A DNA stretch of 64,000 nucleotides from Desulfocurvibacter africanus subsp. africanus DSM 2603 (lineage in GTDB: Bacteria; Desulfobacterota; Desulfovibrionia; Desulfovibrionales; Desulfovibrionaceae): contig NZ_AULZ01000018.1 of assembly GCF_000422545.1 (NCBI RefSeq), positions 1 to 64,000 on the forward strand, given 5' to 3'. The notes under the pieces were generated by a model, which made no database searches, was not told the origin of the DNA, and saw only the letters and a program-made list of their open reading frames with translations. This document shows, piece after piece, positions 57,248 through 64,000 of this stretch (the first letter of the stretch is position 1; each line of letters starts with the position of its first letter). The position numbers were made by a program, and so were the translations under genes.

Positions 57248-57675
57248 TCGGGTTCCTGTGCAACTGGTGCTCCTACGGAGGAGCGGACACGGCCGGAGTC
57301 GGCCGCTTCACCCAGCCCACGGACCTGCGCATCATCCGCGTGCCGTGCTCCGGACGTATCGATCCGCTGTTCGTGGTCAAGGCCCTCATGGGCGGAGCCG
57401 ACGGCGTGCTCGTGTCGGGCTGCCATCCGAGGGATTGCCACTATTCACAAGGCAATTTCTACGCCCGGCGCAGGCTGGAGGTGCTAAAGCGGTTTCTCCC
57501 GACCCTGGGTATCGATCCCAAGCGTTTCGAGTACACCTGGGTTTCGGCCTCCGAAGGGCAGCGCTGGCAAAGCGTTGTGACCAAGTTCACCGAGCAGATT
57601 CATGCCCTCGGACCGGCTCCGAATCAGTGTCGGTCGGCCCAGGCACCCCAGGAAGCAGAGCGGAGCGCTGGCTAG
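57214..57675 (+). CDS. flxD: FlxD / MvhD-like [2Fe-2S] subunit
   Basis: The 153-residue protein has the MvhD-type cysteines: LCNWCSYGGAD, RVPCSGRID and VSGCHPRDCHY. MvhD links a hydrogenase to HdrA in methanogens; here FlxD should link the NADH-oxidising Flx part to HdrA. The ATG at 57214 overlaps hdrA by 34 bases. The last 25 residues are low complexity and probably disordered. Confidence 0.92.
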   Translation: MPASAGSELRIVGFLCNWCSYGGADTAGVGRFTQPTDLRIIRVPCSGRIDPLFVVKALMGGADGVLVSGCHPRDCHYSQGNFYARRRLEVLKRFLPTLGIDPKRFEYTWVSASEGQRWQSVVTKFTEQIHALGPAPNQCRSAQAPQEAERSAG

Positions 57676-57720
57676 GCGGCAGAGCCGCCTGCCTCGCCCA
57701 TTCCAAGGAGGAAAACGGAC

Positions 57721-58677
57721 GTGTCCGTTATTGACGAATTGAAATCAGCCATCAAGGCGAAGCTGTCCGAGTTGGACCTGGTCATCGGCTGGGGCCCCGG
57801 CTTTGACCCGCTGCACGCAACGCCGCTGTTCATGCGTTGCGAGAAGGACGTGGACAAGCTCCTGTGGGGGCCGCTCAACGTGCACAATCCGGCCACCTAT
57901 CTGCCCGGCCTCAAGGGCAAGAAGGTCGGCGTCGTGGTCAAGGGCTGCGACAGCCGTTCGGTCATCGAACTGCTGCAGGAAAAGCTGGTCAAGCGCGAAG
58001 AACTGGTCATCTTCGGCGCACCCTGCGCGGGCGTCATCGACATGGGCAAGGTTCGCCGCGCCCTGGGCGACCTGGACAAGGTCAACGCCGTCTCCATCGA
58101 GGGCGACAACGTGGTGGTCACGGCCGGCGGCAAGCAACACACCTTGCCCCTGGCCGAGGTCGCCGCGGACAAGTGCGGCCGCTGCAGGTACCACAACGCC
58201 CTGATCTCCGACGTGTTCGTTGGCGAGCACTTGCCGCCCAGCGTGGAGCAGGACGACTATGCGGACGTGGAAGCCTTCGAGAGCCAAAGCCTGGAGGAGC
58301 GCAACGCGTACTGGAAGCGTGAGATGCAGCGCTGCATCCGCTGCTATGCCTGCCGCAACGCCTGCCCCCTGTGCGTCTGCCGCGACCACTGCATCGCCCA
58401 GAGCAGAGACCCGCACTGGATCGGCCAGGGGGACAACGTGGGCGACAAGTGGATGTTCCAGATGATCCACGCCCAGCACTTGGCCGGACGCTGCACAGAG
58501 TGCGGCGAGTGTCAGCGGGCCTGTCCCGTAGGCATTCCGTTGCTGGCCCTCAAGCGCAAGCTCAACAAGGAAATCAAAGAGCTCTTCGACTACGAGGCCG
58601 GGGTGGACCCCAATGCTTGTCCGCCGCTGCAGTCATTCAAGGTCGAGGAAGAGCATATCAATGAGAGGGGATGGTGA
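57721..58677 (+). CDS. flxC: FlxC, iron-sulfur subunit of the NADH-oxidising module
   Basis: The 318-residue protein has an N-terminal FrhB/FdhB-like domain (VVKGCDSRSVIELLQE, FGAPCAGVIDMGKV, KCGRCRYHNA) and two [4Fe-4S] sites (CIRCYACRNACPLCVC and CTECGECQRACPVGIP). It relays electrons in the Flx part of the complex. The GTG start at 57721 has AAGGAGG about 8 bases upstream. Order and length match flxC of D. vulgaris. Confidence 0.9.
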   Translation: MSVIDELKSAIKAKLSELDLVIGWGPGFDPLHATPLFMRCEKDVDKLLWGPLNVHNPATYLPGLKGKKVGVVVKGCDSRSVIELLQEKLVKREELVIFGAPCAGVIDMGKVRRALGDLDKVNAVSIEGDNVVVTAGGKQHTLPLAEVAADKCGRCRYHNALISDVFVGEHLPPSVEQDDYADVEAFESQSLEERNAYWKREMQRCIRCYACRNACPLCVCRDHCIAQSRDPHWIGQGDNVGDKWMFQMIHAQHLAGRCTECGECQRACPVGIPLLALKRKLNKEIKELFDYEAGVDPNACPPLQSFKVEEEHINERGW

Positions 58678-59762
58678 TGGCCCAGGCCAAGTTTCTGAAA
58701 GAAGCCGATCTGGCCGCCTGGCTGGGCGAGCTGGCCAAGGGGCGCAAGGTGCTCGTGCCGCAGAAGGATGGAGACGCCGTTGTCTTCAAGCCCTGGCATG
58801 AGGGCGTCAAGCCCGTGCTCGACCGACAGGCCACCGAGTCGCCCAAGAAGGCGGTCTTCCCGGCCAGCGAGAAGCTGTTCCGGTTTTCCTACATCAAGGA
58901 TCCCGAGAATCCGGGCAAGGTGCGCGTGGAACTGGAGGAGCCGGAAAAGCCGGAACCAGCACTGGTGTTCGGTGGCCGGCCCTGCGACGCCAGGGGCTTC
59001 CTGATCTTCGACAGAGTCTACGACTCGCCCAAGACGCGCGACTCCTATTACGTAGCCCGACGGGAAGCCACGGCTTTCGTCACGCTGGCCTGTCCCGAGG
59101 CTTCGAACACCTGCTTCTGCCATGCCGTGGGCAGCGGGCCGGCTGACACCGCCGGGTCCGACGCTCTCATGACCCCGGTGGAGGGCGGATACGTACTTGA
59201 AGCCATCTCGCCCAAGGGCGAGGAGCTGCTTAAGAGCCCCCTGCTCTCCGACGCGGGCGACAAGTTGGCCCAGGCCGAGCGCGTCAAGGCGCAGGCCGTC
59301 GAAAGCCTGCCCCCTGCGCCCGACTTCGCCGGCTCGCCGGAGGCCTTGATGGCCCGCTTCGACGACATGGGCTTCTGGGAGAATGCCTCGGCCAAGTGCA
59401 TCAGTTGCGGAGCCTGCACGTATCTTTGCCCGACCTGCTACTGCTTCAGCATCACCGACGAAGAATCGGGGATGAAGGGCGTACGCATGCGCTCATGGGA
59501 CAACTGCATGTCCTACCAGTTCACCCTGGAAGCCAGCGGGCACAACCCAAGACCCACCAAGGCGCACCGGCTCAAAAACCGGGTCGGACACAAGTTCAGC
59601 TATTACCCGCTGATCCACAAGGGCGCCATCGCCTGCTGCGGCTGCGGCCGTTGCATCAAGAGCTGCCCGGTGAGCGTGGATATCCGCGAGATCGTGACCA
59701 TGGCCATTGAGGCCGCGCCCACGGCCGAGGAATCCGCCCAGCCGCAAGGAGCCAAACAATGA
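58677..59762 (+). CDS. flxB: FlxB, iron-sulfur subunit
   Basis: This 361-residue protein has an N-terminal FdhB/4Fe-4S_22-type domain with isolated Cys (GGRPCDARGF, LACPEASNTCFCHAV) and two C-terminal clusters (CISCGACTYLCPTCYC and CCGCGRCIKSCPVSVDI). Such proteins are often next to NAD(P)H-binding flavoproteins like FlxA. The start at 58677 has GAGAGGGG 6 bases upstream and overlaps flxC by one base; 58671 is possible. Its end overlaps flxA (ATGA). Confidence 0.9.
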   Translation: MAQAKFLKEADLAAWLGELAKGRKVLVPQKDGDAVVFKPWHEGVKPVLDRQATESPKKAVFPASEKLFRFSYIKDPENPGKVRVELEEPEKPEPALVFGGRPCDARGFLIFDRVYDSPKTRDSYYVARREATAFVTLACPEASNTCFCHAVGSGPADTAGSDALMTPVEGGYVLEAISPKGEELLKSPLLSDAGDKLAQAERVKAQAVESLPPAPDFAGSPEALMARFDDMGFWENASAKCISCGACTYLCPTCYCFSITDEESGMKGVRMRSWDNCMSYQFTLEASGHNPRPTKAHRLKNRVGHKFSYYPLIHKGAIACCGCGRCIKSCPVSVDIREIVTMAIEAAPTAEESAQPQGAKQ

Positions 59763-60595
59763 CCGAAATGCCCAACCTCTACCTGCCGGAGATGGCCACC
59801 ATCATCGAGACCGTGCAGGAAACCCCAACCATCAAAACCTTCAGGCTCGTGCTCAACAACGAGCAGCGCATGAAGGATTTCCACTTCGAGCCCGGTCAGG
59901 TCGGCCAGCTCTCCGTGTTCGGCACGGGCGAAGCGACATTCGTCATCAACTCCCCGCCCACGCGCAAGGAGTACCTCCAGTTCAGTGTCATGCGCGCCGG
60001 CGAGGTCACGGCCAGGCTGCACTCGCTGAACTCCGGGGACCAGGTCGGGGTGCGCGCGCCGCTCGGCAACTGGTTTCCTTACGAGGACATGAAGGGCAAG
60101 GACATCGTGTTCATCGGCGGCGGCATCGGCATGGCCCCCTTGCGCACGCTCATGCTCTTCATGCTCGACAACCGCGCCGATTATGGGAACATCACCCTGC
60201 TCTACGGCGCCCGCTCGCCCGTGGACATGGCCTTCCAGTACGAGTTGCCGGAATGGCTGGGACGCGAGGACCTCAAGACCACCCTGACCATCGACAACCC
60301 GGCCCAGGGCTGGGAGCACAGGGTCGGCCTCATCCCCAACGTTCTGCTGGAGATGGAGCCCTCGGCCAAGAACTCCGTGGCCATAACCTGCGGCCCGCCC
60401 ATCATGATCAAGTTCACCCTGCAGGCGCTCAAGAAGCTCGGCTACAAGGATGAACAGATCATCACCACGCTGGAGAAGCGCATGAAGTGCGGCGTGGGAA
60501 TCTGCGGGCGCTGCAACATCGGCACGAAGTACGTGTGCGTGGATGGACCCGTGTTCAGCTACGCTCAACTCAAGGAACTCCCCAACGAACTCTAG
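59759..60595 (+). CDS. flxA: FlxA, FAD/NAD(P)H-binding oxidoreductase subunit
   Basis: The 278-residue protein belongs to the ferredoxin-NADP reductase superfamily. It has an FAD barrel (residues about 5-105), an NAD site with IGGGIGMAPLRTLML, and a C-terminal [2Fe-2S] site CGVGICGRCNIG plus a last Cys in KYVCVDGP, as in PyrK. It should oxidise NADH made by alcohol dehydrogenase and feed electrons to FlxB/FlxC and HdrA. It closes the hdr-flx block. Confidence 0.93.
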   Translation: MTEMPNLYLPEMATIIETVQETPTIKTFRLVLNNEQRMKDFHFEPGQVGQLSVFGTGEATFVINSPPTRKEYLQFSVMRAGEVTARLHSLNSGDQVGVRAPLGNWFPYEDMKGKDIVFIGGGIGMAPLRTLMLFMLDNRADYGNITLLYGARSPVDMAFQYELPEWLGREDLKTTLTIDNPAQGWEHRVGLIPNVLLEMEPSAKNSVAITCGPPIMIKFTLQALKKLGYKDEQIITTLEKRMKCGVGICGRCNIGTKYVCVDGPVFSYAQLKELPNEL

Positions 60596-60611
60596 CCCAA
60601 GCGAGGAGTCC

Positions 60612-60887
60612 ATGCCCAAGTACGTCATCGAACGCGCCATCAAGGGAGCCGGAGACCTCGGCGAAACGGAGCTGAACGCGATCTCCCGCAAGTCCTGCGG
60701 AGTCCTGAAGGAACTCGGGACGGACATCCAGTGGGTCGAGAGCTTCGTCACTCCTGACAAAATCTATTGCGTGTACATTGCGCCCAACAGGCAGCTTATC
60801 GAGGAGCACGCCCGCAAAGGCGGGTTCCCGGCTGATGCGATCAACGAGATCAAGACGGTCATCAACCCAACCACAGCCGAAGGTTAG
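60612..60887 (+). CDS. DUF4242 protein (SCO4226-like)
   Basis: The 91-residue protein matches DUF4242: KYVIERAIKGAGDLGETELNAI, GTDIQWVESFVTPDKIYCVYIAP, and ARKGGFPADAINEIKTVINP. The fold is ferredoxin-like, and one studied member (SCO4226) binds nickel. Its role next to flxA is unknown. The start at 60612 has GAGGAG upstream; it lies 16 bases after flxA and 24 before the ferritin-like gene, so all are one transcript. Confidence 0.82.
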   Translation: MPKYVIERAIKGAGDLGETELNAISRKSCGVLKELGTDIQWVESFVTPDKIYCVYIAPNRQLIEEHARKGGFPADAINEIKTVINPTTAEG

Positions 60888-60911
60888 CCCTCGTCGCACG
60901 GGAGGAACGGC

Positions 60912-61391
60912 ATGGCCCAGTTCTTTACAGCAGGCGAAATCGCGAAAGCTGCCATTGAGATCGAAAGCCGGGGGCAGGAGTTCTACCTGCGGGTGGCGGC
61001 CAAGGCCAAGAAGCCCGAGACCCAGGATTTCTTCAAGTTCTTTGCCGGCGAGGAAGCCAAGCATCGGAAGCTCTTCGAAGATCTGGCCAAGAGGTTGGGT
61101 CCCGTGGAACTGCCAGCCTGGAGCACGAATGCGGAGTATGCCGAGTATCTTGCGGCCCTCCTCGATTCTCACGCTCTGTTCAGCGGAGAGTATGCCGAAA
61201 AGTTGATGTCCGAGGCCGAGGACGAGGCAGCCGCGGTGCGCATGGCCATGAGTTTCGAAAAGGACACGATTCTGTTCTTCAACGAGATGCGCGAGTTGGT
61301 GCCCGATGCCGAGAAAGGCTTCGTGCAACACTGCATTGACGAAGAGCGGTCGCACCTCCGACAACTTCGCGGCAGGCTGCAACGGGGGTAG
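60912..61391 (+). CDS. ferritin-like/rubrerythrin-type diiron protein
   Basis: This 159-residue four-helix protein has the diiron pattern AIEIESRGQEFY, FFAGEEAKHRKLF, SFEKDTILFFNEM and CIDEERSHLRQL, giving the Glu and His ligands of the erythrin class. It has no C-terminal rubredoxin domain. Such proteins reduce peroxide or handle iron in anaerobes, and here may protect the oxygen-sensitive Fe-S enzymes. It is between the DUF4242 gene and aor. Confidence 0.85.
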   Translation: MAQFFTAGEIAKAAIEIESRGQEFYLRVAAKAKKPETQDFFKFFAGEEAKHRKLFEDLAKRLGPVELPAWSTNAEYAEYLAALLDSHALFSGEYAEKLMSEAEDEAAAVRMAMSFEKDTILFFNEMRELVPDAEKGFVQHCIDEERSHLRQLRGRLQRG

Positions 61392-61473
61392 TCTGCATAA
61401 AGGGTAATTGGGTGAGCTGAGAAGCTCAGGTGTTCGTTCGGTTCAGGTCCCAAGAATGGTGAAGGAGAGAGCT

Positions 61474-63210
61474 ATGGACAAGATCTTACGCATTGATGTG
61501 GGAGCGGCAGGTGGCCCCAAGGCCAAGGTTGAGCCGGTCGGGGAGTACACGGGCCTTGGCGGTCGCGCGTTGACCACCTCCGTGGTGAGCAAGGAGGTTC
61601 CGCCGGACTGCCATCCCCTGGGACCCGAGAACAAGCTGGTCATCGCTCCAGGGCTCATGAGCGGCTCGGCAGCTTCGTCCTCCGGCCGCCTTTCCGTGGG
61701 CTGCAAGAGCCCCCTCACGGGCACCATCAAGGAAGCCAACTCCGGCGGAACAGCCTCGCAGGCCCTGGGGCGCCTAGGGTATGCCGCCGTCATCATCGAG
61801 GGCGAGCGCCAGGGCGACGACCTGTACATGATCGTCATGGACAGCAGCGGAGTGAAGATCGAGAAAGCCAACGACTTCCGCATGCTGCCCAACTACGACC
61901 TGGCCGAGAAGATCAAGACCCGCTTCGGAGACAAGGTTTCGCTCATCTCCATCGGCACCGCGGGCGAGATGCGCATGGCCAACTCGACCATCGCCGTGAC
62001 CGACGTGGAATTCCGCCCCTCCCGTCATGCGGGTCGCGGAGGCGTCGGAGCGGTCATGGGCTCCAAGGGCATCAAGGCCATCGTCGTCAATGCCGAGGGC
62101 ACGAAGATGCGCCAGCCCGCAAATCCGGACAAATTCAAGGAAGCCAACCGCAAGTTCGTCGAAGGCCTCAAGGGTCACGCCGTGACCGGCCAGGGCCTGC
62201 CTGCCTACGGCACTAACATATTGACCAACGTGCTCAACGAGGCCGGCGGCTACCCGACCTACAACTTCAAGGAAGGCCGCTACAAGCACGCCGACAAGAT
62301 CTCCGGCGAGGTGCAAGCCGACCTGGAGACCAAGCGCGGCGGCCTGGCCACTCACGGCTGCCACCGCGGCTGCGCCATCCAGTGTTCCGGCGTCTACCAT
62401 GACAAGGACGGCCACTACGTCACCAAACAGCCCGAGTACGAAACCGTATGGGCTCATGGCGGCAACTGCGGCATCTGCGACCTGGACTCCATCGCCAGGC
62501 TCGACTTCATGGATGACAACTATGGCTTCGACACTATCGAGATGGGCGTAACCATCGGCGTGGCCATGGAGGCCGGACTGATCAAGTTCGGCGATGCCGA
62601 GGGAGCCCAGAGGCTCGTGGACGAGGCTGGCAAGGGCACTCCGCTCGGGCGCATCCTCGGCGCCGGTGCGGCCGTCACGGCCAAGTGCTTCGGTCTTGAA
62701 CGCGCCCCGGTGGTCAAGGGACAGGCCATGCCGGCCTACGATCCGCGCGCGGTCAAGGGCATCGGCGTGACCTACGCCACCACGACCCAGGGCGCCGACC
62801 ACACCGCCGGTTATGCCGTGGCCACCAACATCCTCAAGGTCGGCGGCGACGTCGATCCGCTCAAGCCCGCCGGACAGGCCGAGCTGTCGCGCAACCTGCA
62901 GATCGCCACTGCCGCGCTGGACTCCACGGGCTACTGCCTGTTCATCGCCTTCGCCATCCTGGACCAGCCCGAGACGTTCCAGGCCATGGTCGACTCCATC
63001 AATGCCATGTACGGACTGGAACTTACCGGGAATGACGTGGTCGAGCTCGGCAAGAAGGTCCTGCGCATGGAGCGCCAGTTCAACGAGCAGGCCGGCTTCA
63101 CCAAGGCTCACGACAGGCTGCCCCGCTACTTCAGCCGCGAGCCCCTGGCTCCTCATAACGTCGTTTTCGACGTGTCCGACAAGGAGCTCGATAGCGTTTT
63201 CAACTTCTAA
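61474..63210 (+). CDS. aor: aldehyde:ferredoxin oxidoreductase (tungstopterin)
   Basis: The 578-residue enzyme oxidises aldehydes to acids with ferredoxin and binds tungsten-bis-pterin and one [4Fe-4S] cluster. Motifs are YTGLGGRALTT, GRLSVGCKSPLTGTIKEANS, RHAGRGGVGAVMGSKGIKAI, the cluster Cys in HGCHRGCAIQC, and a distal Cys in DSTGYCLFIAF. The start at 61474 has AAGGAG 8 bases upstream. The context suggests it removes aldehyde made by ADH. A hairpin follows the stop. Confidence 0.93.
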   Translation: MDKILRIDVGAAGGPKAKVEPVGEYTGLGGRALTTSVVSKEVPPDCHPLGPENKLVIAPGLMSGSAASSSGRLSVGCKSPLTGTIKEANSGGTASQALGRLGYAAVIIEGERQGDDLYMIVMDSSGVKIEKANDFRMLPNYDLAEKIKTRFGDKVSLISIGTAGEMRMANSTIAVTDVEFRPSRHAGRGGVGAVMGSKGIKAIVVNAEGTKMRQPANPDKFKEANRKFVEGLKGHAVTGQGLPAYGTNILTNVLNEAGGYPTYNFKEGRYKHADKISGEVQADLETKRGGLATHGCHRGCAIQCSGVYHDKDGHYVTKQPEYETVWAHGGNCGICDLDSIARLDFMDDNYGFDTIEMGVTIGVAMEAGLIKFGDAEGAQRLVDEAGKGTPLGRILGAGAAVTAKCFGLERAPVVKGQAMPAYDPRAVKGIGVTYATTTQGADHTAGYAVATNILKVGGDVDPLKPAGQAELSRNLQIATAALDSTGYCLFIAFAILDQPETFQAMVDSINAMYGLELTGNDVVELGKKVLRMERQFNEQAGFTKAHDRLPRYFSREPLAPHNVVFDVSDKELDSVFNF

Positions 63211-63220
63211 GCGATGGAGC

Positions 63221-63254
63221 GCCGGCTCGCAGGCCTCTACGCCTGCGAGCCGGC
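63221..63254 (+). terminator. 14-bp perfect hairpin after aor
   Basis: GCCGGCTCGCAGGC (63221-63234) pairs perfectly with GCCTGCGAGCCGGC (63241-63254) around a 6-base loop, 11 bases after the aor stop. No T-run follows, so read-through into the next gene at 63271 is possible. Confidence 0.65.
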
Positions 63255-63270
63255 CCTTCCCGGTGTACAC

Positions 63271-63927
63271 ATGCCGTCAACTGAACCTGTCGACCTGCTC
63301 TCCCGCATCACCGGCGCCGCTCCCTCACTATTGCGATTTACCCACGCTCAACCGAATCAATTCGAGATCATCCTGCAGGCCGGCTTCGCCCTTCCCGTAG
63401 AACGGCCGACTAATGTGTACGAATTCCTGCGCGACCAGCTCGGCGTTCCCGAGGAGGTCATCCAGCAACGCATTCAGACGCTTTTCTTGAATAGCAGTCC
63501 GGTCGACAACCTGCTTACGGCGCAGGTCCGCCCAGGCAGCACGCTTGCCTTGTCCGGCGCCTTGCCGGGACTGTTGGGCGCGACCATGCGCCGTGGCGGG
63601 TACTACTCCCGGATGCGCGAAGGCATTTCATACAAGCAGGATGAGCCGCTGACCGAGGAACACGCAAAGCCTTTCCTCGTCCAGGTGCGCCTATACAACC
63701 TCATGGCCCGTGATTTGGCCGGATATGCGCTGCGTCGCGGCATTCTCGTACCCAAGGACCGCCTGTGCGAGTTCCTTGAACAACAGCCCCCAGCTTTTTG
63801 GATGCAGTTCGGCCATTGCGAGCTGGATGAAAAGCCCATACCCACGGATGCGTTCCATCAGGCGGCCTGGGAGCCCTGCACGGAGACGATTCTGCTCCTG
63901 CTTGCGGATTCCCCTGTCAAAGAGTGA
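63271..63927 (+). CDS. AOR-linked protein of unknown function
   Basis: I do not recognise this 218-residue protein. The part NQFEIILQAGFALPVERPTN and the following LNSSPVDNLLTAQVRPG suggest a beta-rich first half, and the second half is helical (AKPFLVQVRLYNLMARDLAGY). It is soluble with no Cys motif or signal peptide. The frame is open from 63214, but that part would be coded by the aor hairpin, so ATG 63271 (MPSTEPVD) is preferred. Its place after aor suggests a helper role, which is inference. Confidence 0.7.
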   Translation: MPSTEPVDLLSRITGAAPSLLRFTHAQPNQFEIILQAGFALPVERPTNVYEFLRDQLGVPEEVIQQRIQTLFLNSSPVDNLLTAQVRPGSTLALSGALPGLLGATMRRGGYYSRMREGISYKQDEPLTEEHAKPFLVQVRLYNLMARDLAGYALRRGILVPKDRLCEFLEQQPPAFWMQFGHCELDEKPIPTDAFHQAAWEPCTETILLLLADSPVKE

Positions 63928-63945
63928 GGACCGCGGGAGAAACAG

Positions 63946-64000
63946 CATGCTTTTTTCAGATTATCTGGACGACGGACACCTTGATCCCCGGCTTGAGGGC
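63946..64000 (+). CDS. start of a gene cut by the window end
   Basis: An ATG at 63946, 18 bases after the previous stop and preceded by GCGGGAGAAAC, opens a frame MLFSDYLDDGHLDPRLEG that runs off the window. Only 18 codons are seen, so the product cannot be named. Spacing suggests it belongs to the same operon. Confidence 0.55.

Overview
The window looks like chromosome of a sulfate-reducing deltaproteobacterium of the Desulfovibrionaceae type (Desulfovibrio / Desulfocurvibacter-like). This is inferred from a HdrCBA-FlxDCBA electron-transfer operon with alcohol dehydrogenases and an aldehyde:ferredoxin oxidoreductase, a NikK/CbiM-type metal uptake pair, several Fe-S proteins of kinds common in that group, an LPS-producing Gram-negative envelope (LptD, heptosyltransferase, Lgt/LspA) and GC-rich coding. 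No 16S gene is present, so the species is not fixed.

Layout. 0-3 kb: end of a metal-uptake operon (CbiM, DUF4198 protein) and alanine racemase on the minus strand. 3-14.5 kb: lptD-mutL, then ileS-lspA-lgt-PLDc_N-cpoB-ferredoxin-pilZ. 14.6-19.7 kb: mgtE, then the NAD synthesis operon nadC-nadA-nadB. 19.7-28.3 kb: a MITE-like repeat, two tandem tRNA-Lys(CTT) genes, dsbD, a second repeat copy, an M24 peptidase, small CoA-binding, YkgJ and J-domain genes, a GDPD enzyme and an acyl-CoA ligase. 28.7-35 kb: dapB, ligA, a K+ channel and uvrB (minus). 35-41.9 kb: an unknown gene and a heptosyltransferase, the N-degron set clpS-clpA-aat, a CYTH protein, and fluC plus DUF190 split by a repeat copy. 41.9-45.2 kb: a decayed islet holding a broken aryl-alcohol dehydrogenase, a dead IS110-type transposase containing a repeat copy, an AT-rich orphan LuxR-type regulator and an IS66-type fragment. 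45.2-48 kb: dnaX-ybaB-recR. 48.3-64 kb: the metabolic core, Fe-ADH, PAS histidine kinase, sigma-54 activator, then a sigma-54 promoter, a second Fe-ADH, hdrC-hdrB-hdrA-flxD-flxC-flxB-flxA, a DUF4242 protein, a ferritin-like protein, AOR, an unknown protein and a cut-off gene.

The last 16 kb reads as one alcohol/aldehyde oxidation and electron-routing module. ADH makes NADH and aldehyde, AOR oxidises the aldehyde to acid with ferredoxin, and the Flx-Hdr complex links NADH, ferredoxin and a thiol/disulfide carrier (DsrC has been proposed). The kinase and activator next to the sigma-54-type promoter probably control it.

The most distinctive signal not explained by genes is a family of five copies (four complete, one cut by the window edge) of a 124-125 bp palindromic element. 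It has imperfect 15-bp terminal inverted repeats and TA at both ends, as expected for a non-autonomous IS630/Tc1-mariner-type MITE. Two copies sit exactly in the TA of a stop codon and recreate TAG. One copy shows compensatory changes in an internal hairpin, and one is inserted into the dead IS110 gene.
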